Assembly (NCBI GenBank): GCA_021811865.1
Contig: JAKAQB010000013.1
Span: 1-64,000, forward strand
From: Actinomycetes bacterium
GTDB taxonomy: Bacteria > Actinomycetota > Acidimicrobiia > Acidimicrobiales > Palsa-688
Reading direction: 5' to 3'
Length of the DNA stretch: 64,000 nt
Made by a program: the position numbers and the translations under genes. The notes beneath the pieces were generated by a model. The model worked only from the letters and a program-made list of their open reading frames with translations, ran no database searches and was not told the origin of the DNA. This document shows positions 1 through 8,824 of this stretch, piece after piece. Each line of letters opens with the position of its first letter. Positions within the stretch are counted from its first letter, which is position 1.

Positions 1-88
1 TCAGCCCACCTCGGGAACTTCAGGGCCGGTTTCTGCCCGCTGTGTACCGACCTGGCCGGCGAGCACCCGGGCTGGCCGGCGCCGGCAA

Positions 89-2200
89 CTACGCCCCACG
101 CACGGCCAGCCCCGTCGCCCACGCCAGGAAGGCCAGCTCGTCGGCGTCGAGGGCGGCGCGCCGGCCCTGCGAGCGCGCCCCGTGCCCAACCTCAGCCTCC
201 CTCCGCAGCAGGATGGGCCGCTCATCCGGGGCGCCCCCCGTCGCCCACTGCAGCGCGGCCGCCATCTTGCGGGCGTGGAGCGGGTCGACCCGGGTGTCGT
301 TGTCGAACACGGTGAACAGCACCGCCGGGTACACCGTGGTGGCGACCACGTGGTGGTAGGGCGAGTACGACAGGAGCCACTCGAGCTCGGTGGGATCACC
401 CGCTGTGCCGAACTCGTCGTTCCATGTGCGGCCGAGGCCGAACCGTTCGTAGCGCACCATGTCGAGCAGCGGCGCCGAGCACACGACCGCCCGGTACCGC
501 TCCGGGTTGCGCGTGAGGGCGGCGCCGACGAGCAGGCCGCCGTTGGAGCCGCCCAAGATGCCGAGGTTGTCGCTGGTCGCCCAGCCTTCCGCCACCAGGG
601 TGTCGGCGGCGGCCTCGAGGTCCTCGAACACATGGTGCTTTCGCTCGCGCATCCCGTCCCGGTGCCAGTCCTCGCCCTCCTCCGCGCCGCCCCGCAGGTT
701 GGCCACGACCCAGACCCCGCCGGCGCCGACCCACGCCGCGATCGCGGCCGACCATGCCGGCGTCAGGGAGACGTCGAACCCGCCGTAGCCGTACAGCACA
801 GTGGGGCGGGGGGCACCCGCCGGACCGCCAGCCGCACCCGCCGGCGCCAGGACAGTCATGCGTACCTCGGTGCCGTCCGCCGAGCGGAAGCTCACCATCC
901 TCTCGTCCACCACCGGTGGCTGCTCGAGCGCGAGCGGCGCCGCCAGGGCCTCGCCCAGCACGCCGGCGGCCACGTCGAGCTGCGCCACCCGGTACGGCGT
1001 CGCCCAGCCGGTCCAGCCGACCCACACCTCGTCACCCTCGTCGGGGCGGGCGGTGAGATCGGCGGTGACCAGGCCGGGCAGCGACACGTCCCGCAGGCGC
1101 CGGCCGTCCGCCCGATCGTGGATCGCCACCTCCGAGAGGGCGTGGCGGGACCGGAGGGCAACGAGGTGGTCGCCTGCGAGGGCGTAGCCGTCGAGCACGG
1201 CGCCGGCGTCCTCAGCGAGGACCTCGACCCAGCCGGCCGGCTCGGGCTGGGCGGGATCGGCCCTCACCAGGCGCCGGCGGGGGGCGCCGATGTCGGTGAG
1301 CAGCCACAGGTTGCCCCGCCGGTCGAAGGCGGGGTCCGCCCGGCCGTCGACGCCGACCACCACCGGCCGCCACTGCGGCGCCGTCCCGGGCGGCGGCAGC
1401 GCGGCGACCCACACGTCGTTCCTCGGGGCGGTGCCGAGTGAGACGGTCACCGCCACCCACCGCCCGTCGTAAGACACCTCGACGCCGAGGTACGCGGTCG
1501 GGTCCAGCTCCGGCCCGATGCCGTCCTGGCCGAAGACGAGCTCATCCTCCGTCTGGGCGTGACTCCTCACCCGGTGGCGGTAGACGCGTCGATGAAAGAC
1601 CTCCTCTCCAGGCGGCACCTCCCACGGGGGGAGTCGCCTGACGTAGAGAAGGTCGTCGCCACCCGGCAACCAGGCGAGCGGGGAATACCGCACCCGGTCG
1701 ATCGGGCCCTCGAGCAAGAAGCCGGTGGCCACGTCGAGCACCCACAGGTTGCTCTCCTCGTCGCCACCGGAAGAGAGGAGGTAGGCGACCCGCTCACCCT
1801 CGATCGAGGGGGCCCAGCCGTCGAGCACCACCGTTCCATCGGGGTCCATGGCATTGGGGTCGACGAGCGCGCGGCGACCGGAGGTGTCCTCGACGAGCAG
1901 CACGGCGTGGTCCTGACCAGGCTGGCGTTCGGTCCAGAAGCGGCGCTCGCCGACGACGACCGGGGCGCTGCGCTGCCCGGGCGTCAGCGCCAGGATCCGG
2001 TCCCGCAGCACGTCCCGCTCGGGATGGTCGGTGGCCCACCGCTGCCACACCTCGTCCTGGCGAGTCGCCCACACCACCGTCTCGACGGCATCGGCATCCT
2101 CGAGCCAGCGGTAGGGATCGGCGATCTCGCGGCCCCACAGCGTGTCCGACGCCGGCTGGCGCTCGGCGGGCGGATAGTGGTCGTGCATGCCCGGGACCAT
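89..2200 (-). CDS. Prolyl oligopeptidase family serine peptidase (S9A)
   Basis: A 703-residue protein, the usual length for S9A enzymes, which cleave short peptides, often after proline. The N-terminal two thirds is the seven-bladed propeller region; the C-terminal third is an alpha/beta hydrolase. The catalytic serine lies in GGSNGG near residue 553, the aspartate in DTRVDP near 635 and the histidine in EVGHGA near 673, so the triad is complete. There is no signal peptide, so a cytoplasmic location is likely. ATG codons occur at 2200 and 2188 with no clear ribosome binding site before either; the longer form is given. It diverges from the response regulator at 2251 across 50 bp. Oligopeptidase B is an alternative subfamily that I cannot separate by eye. 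Confidence 0.9.
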   Translation of the reverse strand: MVPGMHDHYPPAERQPASDTLWGREIADPYRWLEDADAVETVVWATRQDEVWQRWATDHPERDVLRDRILALTPGQRSAPVVVGERRFWTERQPGQDHAVLLVEDTSGRRALVDPNAMDPDGTVVLDGWAPSIEGERVAYLLSSGGDEESNLWVLDVATGFLLEGPIDRVRYSPLAWLPGGDDLLYVRRLPPWEVPPGEEVFHRRVYRHRVRSHAQTEDELVFGQDGIGPELDPTAYLGVEVSYDGRWVAVTVSLGTAPRNDVWVAALPPPGTAPQWRPVVVGVDGRADPAFDRRGNLWLLTDIGAPRRRLVRADPAQPEPAGWVEVLAEDAGAVLDGYALAGDHLVALRSRHALSEVAIHDRADGRRLRDVSLPGLVTADLTARPDEGDEVWVGWTGWATPYRVAQLDVAAGVLGEALAAPLALEQPPVVDERMVSFRSADGTEVRMTVLAPAGAAGGPAGAPRPTVLYGYGGFDVSLTPAWSAAIAAWVGAGGVWVVANLRGGAEEGEDWHRDGMRERKHHVFEDLEAAADTLVAEGWATSDNLGILGGSNGGLLVGAALTRNPERYRAVVCSAPLLDMVRYERFGLGRTWNDEFGTAGDPTELEWLLSYSPYHHVVATTVYPAVLFTVFDNDTRVDPLHARKMAAALQWATGGAPDERPILLRREAEVGHGARSQGRRAALDADELAFLAWATGLAVRGA

Positions 2201-2250
2201 ACGCGCCGGGCGTTCATACCTTTCTCAGCCGTTCCCGCCACACTGGTGCC

Positions 2251-2934
2251 GTGCGAGTGCTCGTGGTCGACGACGAACCGGCCGTGAGGCAGGCACTCGA
2301 CCGCGCCCTCCGGTTCGAGGGGTTCGAGACCGAGCTCGCCGAGGACGGCCACGTCGCCCTGCTCGTGCACGCCGAGCGGCCGGCGGACGCCATCGTCCTC
2401 GACGTGGCCATGCCGCGCATGGACGGGCTCGAAGTCTGCCAGCGGCTGCGCAGCGCCAGCGACACCACGCCGATCCTGCTGCTCACCGCCAGGGCAGCGG
2501 TGAGCGAGCGCGTCGCCGGTCTGGACGCCGGCGCCGACGACTACCTCGTCAAGCCGTTCGCGCTCGAGGAGCTGCTTGCCCGCATCCGCGCCCTCCTCCG
2601 GCGCAGCGCCCCCGCCTCCGACAACGAGGTCCTGCGCTTCGACGACCTTTCCCTCGAGCCAGGAACGCGGGAGGTGTTCCGGGGCACCCGACGCATCGAG
2701 CTCACCCGGACGGAGTTCCTGCTGCTCGAGCTGTTCCTCCGCAACCCCCGCCAGGTCCTGCCCCGGGAGGTGATCTTCGACCGGGTGTGGGGCTACGACT
2801 TCGGCGCCAACTCCAACTCGCTCGAGGTCTACGTCGGGTACCTGCGCCGCAAGACCGAGGCCGAGGGCGAGCGGCGCCTCATCCACACCGTGCGGGGGGT
2901 GGGCTACGTGATGCGCCTCCCGATCGAGGGCTGA
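2251..2934 (+). CDS. OmpR/PhoB-family response regulator
   Basis: 227 residues. The receiver domain (1-115) has the acidic pair D7-D8, phospho-acceptor D51 in VLDVAMP and conserved K101 in LVKPF. The C-terminal winged helix (about 130-225) carries RTEFLLLE and the HTVRGVGYV ending typical of OmpR-type DNA-binding domains. It starts with GTG. The histidine kinase begins 8 bp downstream, so the two form an operon and almost certainly a cognate pair. The sequence is MprA/PrrA-like, but I do not assign a named system. The operon faces a PhoU-like gene, so a phosphate link is possible but unproven. Confidence 0.95.
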   Translation: MRVLVVDDEPAVRQALDRALRFEGFETELAEDGHVALLVHAERPADAIVLDVAMPRMDGLEVCQRLRSASDTTPILLLTARAAVSERVAGLDAGADDYLVKPFALEELLARIRALLRRSAPASDNEVLRFDDLSLEPGTREVFRGTRRIELTRTEFLLLELFLRNPRQVLPREVIFDRVWGYDFGANSNSLEVYVGYLRRKTEAEGERRLIHTVRGVGYVMRLPIEG

Positions 2935-2942
2935 GGCCCGGC

Positions 2943-4427
2943 GTGGCCATCTTCGAGCGGCGCCCCTCGTTCGAAGCCCGTCTCTCAGGCCTTGTCGCTC
3001 TGGCGGTCGGCGTCACGATCGCGCTCGCCGCCCTGGCGTCCTACCTGCTCGTGGCCCAGGAGCTGCACGCCCAGGTCCAACACGAGCTGGCCACCCAGCA
3101 GCGCTCGATCAAGCAGAGCTTCACCGGCCCGGCACAGGAGTCCGCCATCCGCTACGCCGGCACAGCCGGCGAGCGCGTCCAAGTCGTCGCCGGCAACGGA
3201 CCCATCTACGTTCCCAACGCCATGGGCGGATTCTCGCCGGCCGGCCCGGGCACCACCACGTTCGCGCCCACGACGACGGAGCTGGCGATGGCCAAGGGCA
3301 GCGGCCCCGCCGTGCGCTACACCGACCAGACCATAGGCGCCACCCCCTACCGAGTCATCGCCATGAAGGTGGAGATCCCGAGGTTCCCCCAGCCGATCCC
3401 AGCGGTCCTGCTCATCGGACGGCCCCTGTCGGACGTCTACCGGGCCCTCGCCGACCTCCGCCTCATACTCGCCTTCGTCACCGCCGGCGGCATCGCCGTC
3501 GCCCTCGCCATCGGCACCGCCATTGCCCGGGCCACGATCCGGCCCGTCGAGCACCTCCGCGCCGCCGCCGAGCACGTCGCCGCCACCCAGAGCCTCGACG
3601 CCACCATCGAGCAGCGAGGCGACGACGAGCTGGCCCGGCTGGCCCACGCGTTCAACGCCATGCTGGAAGCGCTCCGGCTGTCCCGCCAGCAGCAGGCGCA
3701 ACTGGTCTCCGACGCCGGCCACGAGCTGCGCACGCCGCTCACGAGCCTGCGCACCAACGTCGAGCTCCTGATGCGCGCCGGCGACCTCCCCCAACAGGAC
3801 CGCAGCGCCCTGCTCGACGACGTGCGTGACCAGCTCGAGGAGTTGACTGCCCTCATCGGTGACATCGTCGAGACGGCCCGCCAGGACGAGCAGGCACAGG
3901 TCGAGCCGACCGAGGCTCGCCTCGACACGCTCGTCGGGCGCGCCGTCGACCGGGCCCGCCGGCGGGCTCCCTCGTTGAGATTCGACTCCTCGCTCACCCC
4001 CGGATCGGTCCGCGCCCATCCCGTGATGCTCGAGCGGGCCGTGCTCAACGTGCTCGACAACGCGGCGAAGTGGAGCCCGCCCGGCGGCAGGGTCGAGGTC
4101 CGGCTCGTGCGCAACGGCGCATGGATCCTCGACATCCGCGACCACGGCCCGGGCATCGAGCCCCAGGACCTCCCCCGGATCTTCGACCGCTTCTACCGGG
4201 CGGCGTCGGCGCGCTCGATGCCGGGCTCCGGCCTCGGCCTCGCCATCGTCAGGGACGTGGTGACGGGCCACGGCGGAGCAGTGCAGATCATCCAGCCCCC
4301 CGGCGGGGGCACCCTCGTGCGCATCGTGCTGCCCACCGTGGAGGAGGAGGAGCCCTCACCGCCGATCGGGAGCTGGGGGCAATGTGCGCCGGTACCGACG
4401 TCTCCTCCCCCACCGTCTTCCTCGTGA
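2943..4427 (+). CDS. Membrane sensor histidine kinase (HAMP-HisKA-HATPase)
   Basis: 494 residues from the GTG at 2943, chosen because it lies 8 bp after the response regulator and opens the first membrane helix correctly. There is a transmembrane segment at about 15-37, an extracytoplasmic sensor of about 120 residues, a second transmembrane helix near 175-198 and a HAMP linker. The HisKA box SDAGHELRTP has the phospho-acceptor at H260. The C-terminal ATPase domain shows the N-box (LNVLDNAAKWS), DHGPGIE, FDRFYR and GSGLGLAIV. Architecture and partner resemble MprB-type kinases. It phosphorylates the preceding regulator; the stimulus is unknown. The gene converges with the phoU-like gene 33 bp away. 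Confidence 0.94.
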   Translation: MAIFERRPSFEARLSGLVALAVGVTIALAALASYLLVAQELHAQVQHELATQQRSIKQSFTGPAQESAIRYAGTAGERVQVVAGNGPIYVPNAMGGFSPAGPGTTTFAPTTTELAMAKGSGPAVRYTDQTIGATPYRVIAMKVEIPRFPQPIPAVLLIGRPLSDVYRALADLRLILAFVTAGGIAVALAIGTAIARATIRPVEHLRAAAEHVAATQSLDATIEQRGDDELARLAHAFNAMLEALRLSRQQQAQLVSDAGHELRTPLTSLRTNVELLMRAGDLPQQDRSALLDDVRDQLEELTALIGDIVETARQDEQAQVEPTEARLDTLVGRAVDRARRRAPSLRFDSSLTPGSVRAHPVMLERAVLNVLDNAAKWSPPGGRVEVRLVRNGAWILDIRDHGPGIEPQDLPRIFDRFYRAASARSMPGSGLGLAIVRDVVTGHGGAVQIIQPPGGGTLVRIVLPTVEEEEPSPPIGSWGQCAPVPTSPPPPSSS

Positions 4428-4460
4428 CGCGGGGGCGCCTGCTCGCCGCGACCGGCGATC

Positions 4461-5072
4461 TCACACGGGCGGCGGCGGCAGGGTGTCGCTGCGGCGGGCG
4501 AGGTTGACCGCATGGTCGCCAAGGCGCTCGTAGAAGCGGGCAACGAGGGTGACCTGGGCAGCGACGGCGGGCTCCATTGCCCCCGTAGCGACCTCGGTGG
4601 TGAGCCGGTCGTGGAGGATGTCGAGCTCCTCGTCGGCTTCGTCGAGCTCGGTGCTGCCGGTCTGGCGGGTCGCGTAGGCGGCGGTGGTCGACTGCCACAT
4701 CTCGACGGCGACGTGGCCCATGCGGGCGACGATCCCTCGGCTGACGGGGCTCATGTCGGCACCCAGGTTCTTCTGCGCTCGTTGGGCGATGTGCTCAGCC
4801 AGGTCGGCGGAACGCTCTAGCTCGGGGAGGATCAGGAGCAGGCCGACGAGGTCGCGAAGCGGCGGCCGGTCGGAGCCGCCGCGGTCGACCAGCTCCCATA
4901 TGGTGGTGGTGAGGGCGGCGGTGCGGGCGTCGATCTCGTCGTCGGCCGCCACCACCGCTTCGGCCAGGCGGGTGTCGGCATCGAGGAGCGCGGCCGTGGC
5001 CCGGGCGAGCGCCTCGCTGACGAGGGCGAACATCTCGACCACCGCGTCCTTCAGGTCCTTCAGTGACTCCAC
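4461..5072 (-). CDS. phoU: PhoU-domain protein
   Basis: 203 residues, slightly shorter than typical two-repeat PhoU (about 220-240). It is wholly helical, with the acidic metal-binding type repeats expected of the family, ending in FYERLGDHAVNLARR, the signature of the second PhoU repeat. PhoU proteins damp phosphate uptake and phosphate-sensing kinases. No pst transporter genes are in view, so this copy stands alone and faces a two-component operon end to end. It starts at GTG 5072. Whether it controls the adjacent kinase is inference only. Confidence 0.85.
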   Translation of the reverse strand: MESLKDLKDAVVEMFALVSEALARATAALLDADTRLAEAVVAADDEIDARTAALTTTIWELVDRGGSDRPPLRDLVGLLLILPELERSADLAEHIAQRAQKNLGADMSPVSRGIVARMGHVAVEMWQSTTAAYATRQTGSTELDEADEELDILHDRLTTEVATGAMEPAVAAQVTLVARFYERLGDHAVNLARRSDTLPPPPV

Positions 5073-5185
5073 GGAACGAACCTACCCAACGGGGGGTTCC
5101 CGCCTGTTCACCCGTTGTTCACGTTGCCGTTGACATCCCTGGCCCGATGTGACAGGACTGCTGCGGAGGGAAAGGAGCCGGAGGA

Positions 5186-6064
5186 GTGGCAACAGGCTTG
5201 GCAGCAGTCGGCAGGGCGGGGCCTCCCGGGGTCGTCGTCGCCGTCGTGCTCGCCGCTGCGGTAGCGCACGCCGGCTGGAACCTCTGCGCCAAGATCATCG
5301 CCGACCAGGTCGTCGCCTTCTGGCTGATCAGCGGGAGCGCTGCGATCGGTGGAGCGGCGCTGTGGGCGGCCGCAGGCTCCCCGCGGGCAGCCGCCTGGCC
5401 CTACCTGGCCACGTCGGTCTGCCTGCACGTCGTCTACAACCTCAGCCTCCTCAACTCCTACCGCCTCGGCGACCTGAGCCGGGTGTACCCCCTCGCCCGG
5501 GGCCTGGCACCGCTGCTCGTCACCGGCGGCGCCGCGCTCGCCGCCGGGGAGCGACTCAGCCCGCTCCAACTCGTCGGCATCGCCATCATCGCCGGCGGCC
5601 TCGTGAGCCTGGTGTGGCTCGTCGGCGGGGCCCCCGGCGGCGACCGGCGCGCCACGGTTCTCGCCGTGGCAACCGGCGTGGTGATCGCCGCCTACAGCCT
5701 CAGCGACGGGCTCGGCGTCCGCCACGCCCACAACACCCTCGGCTACGCCGGCGTGCTGTTCCTGGCCGAGTCGGGGGTCCTCGTCATCGGCCTCGGCCTG
5801 TGGCGCCGCCGGCTTCTCCCCGCCGCTCCCTCCCGGACGTGGGCGATCGGCACCTTCGGTGGCGCCCTCTCCGTCGCCACCTACTGCGCCGTGCTGTGGG
5901 CGCAGACGCGCCTCGACCTCGGGGTCGTGTCGGCCCTGCGCGAGACCAGCGTCGTAGCCGCCGCCCTCCTCGGCGCAGTCGTGCTCCACGAGGGCTCGGC
6001 GGCCCGGCGGGTCGTCGCTGCCTCCATTGTGTGCGTCGGCGTGGCGGTGCTCGTCATCGCCTGA
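5186..6064 (+). CDS. EamA/DMT-superfamily transporter
   Basis: 292 residues with about ten predicted membrane helices in two EamA repeats (about 15-145 and 155-290), the architecture of drug/metabolite exporters. The start is GTG 5186, preceded by a purine-rich GGAGCCGGAGGA stretch. The second half ends in the family-typical region where an ETSV-like stretch precedes a helix and an LGAVVLHEG turn. The substrate cannot be read from sequence; members export amino acids, metabolites or drugs. It stands alone between phoU and a tRNA gene. Confidence 0.85.
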   Translation: MATGLAAVGRAGPPGVVVAVVLAAAVAHAGWNLCAKIIADQVVAFWLISGSAAIGGAALWAAAGSPRAAAWPYLATSVCLHVVYNLSLLNSYRLGDLSRVYPLARGLAPLLVTGGAALAAGERLSPLQLVGIAIIAGGLVSLVWLVGGAPGGDRRATVLAVATGVVIAAYSLSDGLGVRHAHNTLGYAGVLFLAESGVLVIGLGLWRRRLLPAAPSRTWAIGTFGGALSVATYCAVLWAQTRLDLGVVSALRETSVVAAALLGAVVLHEGSAARRVVAASIVCVGVAVLVIA

Positions 6065-6107
6065 CGGCAGGGGCCCGGGCGGGGCGGCGTAGTACGGTTG
6101 CCGCCGA

Positions 6108-6191
6108 GCCCAGGTGGTGGAATCGGCAGACACGGGAGCCTCAAAAGTTCCTGCCTGCAAGGGCGTGCGGGTTCGAGTCCCGCCCTGGGCA
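6108..6191 (+). tRNA. tRNA-Leu (anticodon CAA)
   Basis: An 84-nt class II tRNA. The acceptor stem GCCCAGG pairs with CCTGGGC, with discriminator A at 6191. The anticodon stem GGAGC/GTTCC encloses the loop CTCAAAA, giving anticodon CAA, which reads UUG. A long variable arm (about TGCCTGCAAGGGCG) and the T arm GCGGGTTCGAGTCCCGC confirm class II leucine identity. The 3' CCA is not encoded (CCC follows). Confidence 0.95.
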
Positions 6192-6234
6192 CCCGACCCG
6201 ACCCAACCCGCCCCGCCGGCCGAGGTGGTGCATC

Positions 6235-7227
6235 ATGTCACCCATGAGGCCGGGCGCCACCGTGGAGCTGCGGCAGCTCGAGTTGCTCGTGGCGGTAGCC
6301 GAGACCGGCAGCCTCGGCCAGGCAGCCAACCGCTTCGGATTGTCCCAGCCGGCCGTCAGCATGCGGATGACCGGCCTCGAGCGCGCCCTCGGGCTCCGGC
6401 TCTTGCAACGCGACCCGTCGGGCACCCGGCTCACGCCCGACGGCGTCGAGGTCGTCGCCGCCGCCCGCGGCGTGCTCGAGGCCGTCGCCGGCCTGGCGGG
6501 TGTCGCCGACCGGCTGAGGTCCGGATCGGCGGCCCGCCTGCGGGTAGCGGCCTCGTTCACCGTCGCCGAGCACTTGGTCCCTGCTTGGATAGAGGCGCTG
6601 CACGGCCAGCTGCCGGAGTTGGCCGTGACACTCGAGGTGGAGAACTCGAGCCAGGTGCTGGCCGCCGTCGAGCAGGGCAGGGTCGACGTCGGCTTCGTGG
6701 AGGGGCCCGACCGGCCGGTGCCAGGGATGGGCTCCGAGGCCATAGCCACCGACACCCTGGTGGTGGTGGTGACCCCTCGCCACCCCTGGAGCCGCCGCCG
6801 GCGATCCCTGGGCGGAGCGGACCTCGCCCAGGTTGACCTCATCGTACGCGAGCGCGGCTCGGGCACCCGTGAGGTGCTCGAGGAGGTGCTGCAACCCTGG
6901 GGCGGCGTCCGCTCCCGCCTCGAGCTCGGGTCGTCTGCTGCCATCCTGGCCGCCGCCCGCCGGGAAGAGGGACCGGCGGTGCTGAGCAGCCTCGCCGCCG
7001 CCGCCGACGTCGCCACTGGTGAGCTGTGCCGGGTCGAGGTGGATGGGATCAACCTGGCACGGACCATCCGAGCGGTCTGGAGCACGAGGACCGGCCCCGG
7101 ACTGCTCGGAAGCCAGTTGCTCGCCGTCGCCCGCCCGGCGCCGCCGGCCGGTGATCCCCTCCCCCCAAGCGTAGCTTGGGGGGAGCCAAGCCGTCGAGGG
7201 CTACCTGGGAACGCTGCTCGGCCGTAG
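6235..7227 (+). CDS. LysR-family transcriptional regulator
   Basis: 330 residues from ATG 6235 (ATG 6244 is a possible alternative). The N-terminal helix-turn-helix (about 10-68) has the family pattern LRQLELLVAVAETGSLGQAA. Residues about 95-300 form the type 2 periplasmic-binding-like effector domain. The last ~20 residues (PPSVAWGEPSRRGLPGNAARP) look unlike a LysR C-terminus and are read through a 12-bp-stem hairpin at 7159-7185, so an ancestral stop may have been lost. It lies 10 bp upstream of the FeS/NrfD gene and so may be co-transcribed with and control the molybdoenzyme genes. Confidence 0.9.
   Translation: MSPMRPGATVELRQLELLVAVAETGSLGQAANRFGLSQPAVSMRMTGLERALGLRLLQRDPSGTRLTPDGVEVVAAARGVLEAVAGLAGVADRLRSGSAARLRVAASFTVAEHLVPAWIEALHGQLPELAVTLEVENSSQVLAAVEQGRVDVGFVEGPDRPVPGMGSEAIATDTLVVVVTPRHPWSRRRRSLGGADLAQVDLIVRERGSGTREVLEEVLQPWGGVRSRLELGSSAAILAAARREEGPAVLSSLAAAADVATGELCRVEVDGINLARTIRAVWSTRTGPGLLGSQLLAVARPAPPAGDPLPPSVAWGEPSRRGLPGNAARP
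7159..7185. repeat. Perfect 12-bp inverted repeat (hairpin) in the lysR 3' end
   Basis: CTCCCCCCAAGC (7159-7170) and GCTTGGGGGGAG (7174-7185) are exact inverse complements around a 3-nt GTA loop. It is a very stable hairpin without a following T-tract. It lies inside the last codons of lysR and about 50 bp before the FeS/NrfD start. It could attenuate transcription between the two genes or be a small mobile palindrome inserted there. Confidence 0.7.
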
Positions 7228-7237
7228 CTTCCAGCGG

Positions 7238-8806
7238 GTGATGATTGCCGCCGAGCAAGAGGTGCCTCCTCGCTGGGTCAAGGTGCTCGACCAGACCCGG
7301 TGCATCGGCTGCCATGCGTGCACCACGGCGTGCAAGAGCGAGAACTCGGTGCCTCTCGGGGTTACCCGCACCTACGTGAAGTCGGTGGAAGTCGGCACGT
7401 TCCCCCACGTGCGGCGCAACTTCCAGGTGACGCGATGCAACCAGTGCTCCGACGCCCCGTGCGTCACAGTCTGCCCGACCGAGGCGATGTACCGCCGTCC
7501 CGACGGGATCGTCGACTTCGACAAGTCGATCTGCATCGGCTGCAAGGCATGCATGGCTGCCTGCCCGTACGACGCCATCTTCATCAACCCCGAGGATCAC
7601 TCGGCCGAGAAGTGCAACTTCTGCGCCCACCGCCTCGAGGTCGGCCTGGAGCCGGCGTGCGTGTCTGTGTGCCCCACCGAGGCGATCCTGGTCGGCGACC
7701 TCAACGACCCCACCTCGAAGGTGGCGAAGATCGTCCAGCGCGAGCCGGTCGCGGTGCGCCGCCCGGAGAAGCACACCCGCCCCGGTCTGTACTACAGGGG
7801 CGCCCACCAGGCGACCCTCGACCCGCTGGCCGCCCGCCGGCCCGACGGTGGCCTGTACGCCTGGGCGACCCAGGGCGACCCGAGCGACCCCCAGCTGGTC
7901 ACATCCGGGCACCCCTCGCACCACAACTCCTCGGCTGCCGCCCTGCTGTCCTACGACGTCCCCCACCATGCCCCCTGGGGCTGGCGGGTCAGCCTCTACA
8001 CCTGGACCAAGGGGATCGGCTCGGGCGCGCTGGCAGTCGCACTGGCGCTCGCCTATGCCGGGGTGCTCGACTTCTCGGGCCCGTTGGTGCGTTACGTGGC
8101 GCCGTCGCTGGCGCTGGCGTTCCTCGCAGTCACCGGAGTGCTGCTCATCTGGGACCTGAAGCACCCGATGCGCTTCTACTTGATCTTCACCCGCCACCAC
8201 TGGCGGTCCTGGATGGTTCGCGGGTCATTCCTAATCGGCTTCTATGGCGCGGCGGCCAGCGCTTTCCTCGTCGTGGCGATCCTCACCGGGGTCACGGCCA
8301 TACCCACCCCGGCCGGCAACACCGCCGAGGCGGTGATCGGCGGTTTCGCGCTCGCCGGGGCGATCGCAACGGCCATCTACACCGCCTTCCTCTTCCCCCA
8401 GGCCAAGGCCCGGGACCTCTGGCAGAGCCCGCTGCTACCGCCCCACCTGGCGGTGCAGGCGGCGGTGGTCGGTAGCGCCTCGCTGCTTGTCTTCGCGGCC
8501 GGTGGCCTCGGCCCTGTCGGAGCGAGCAGCGCCCTGGAGGTGACCCTCGCGGTCGCCGCCGGCGTCCACTTGATCTTCGTCGGCGGCGAGGTCACCCTCA
8601 CCCACCCCACTGCGCACGCCCACCTCGCGGCGCACGAGATGACCCGGGGACGCTTCGCCGGCCCCTTCTGGATCGGGATCGCAACGGTGGCGGTGGCGGT
8701 GGCGGCTCCTTGGATCGGGGTGGTCGCGGTGCCGTTCGCGCTGATCGGCCTCCTCGCCCACGAGCACTCCTACGTCCAGGCTGGCCAGTCGGTCCCCCTC
8801 GCCTAG
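7238..8806 (+). CDS. Fused [4Fe-4S] ferredoxin / NrfD-type membrane subunit of a molybdoenzyme
   Basis: 522 residues joining two subunits that are usually separate. Residues about 15-175 form an NrfC/DmsB-type ferredoxin with four cysteine groups (CIGCHACTTAC, CNQCSDAPC...C, CIGCKACMAAC and a last C-x2-C...C-x3-C), enough for four [4Fe-4S] clusters. Residues about 245-520 hold about eight membrane helices of the NrfD/PsrC quinone-interacting type. There is no Tat or Sec signal, so the FeS domain should face the cytoplasm. It starts at GTG 7238 or ATG 7241. With the catalytic subunit 18 bp downstream it would pass electrons between a molybdenum site and the quinone pool. Confidence 0.92.
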   Translation: MMIAAEQEVPPRWVKVLDQTRCIGCHACTTACKSENSVPLGVTRTYVKSVEVGTFPHVRRNFQVTRCNQCSDAPCVTVCPTEAMYRRPDGIVDFDKSICIGCKACMAACPYDAIFINPEDHSAEKCNFCAHRLEVGLEPACVSVCPTEAILVGDLNDPTSKVAKIVQREPVAVRRPEKHTRPGLYYRGAHQATLDPLAARRPDGGLYAWATQGDPSDPQLVTSGHPSHHNSSAAALLSYDVPHHAPWGWRVSLYTWTKGIGSGALAVALALAYAGVLDFSGPLVRYVAPSLALAFLAVTGVLLIWDLKHPMRFYLIFTRHHWRSWMVRGSFLIGFYGAAASAFLVVAILTGVTAIPTPAGNTAEAVIGGFALAGAIATAIYTAFLFPQAKARDLWQSPLLPPHLAVQAAVVGSASLLVFAAGGLGPVGASSALEVTLAVAAGVHLIFVGGEVTLTHPTAHAHLAAHEMTRGRFAGPFWIGIATVAVAVAAPWIGVVAVPFALIGLLAHEHSYVQAGQSVPLA

Positions 8807-8824
8807 CAGAAAGCTGCAGTTCCG

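Noticed and set aside
1..633. Long minus-strand frame overlapping the peptidase gene end, and many similar frames on the opposite strand of real genes.
   Set aside because: They have arginine-, proline- and serine-rich compositions typical of out-of-frame reading in GC-rich DNA and match no domain.
2251..4427. Naming the two-component pair mprAB.
   Set aside because: Similarity is at family level only; neighbours do not support the specific stress system.
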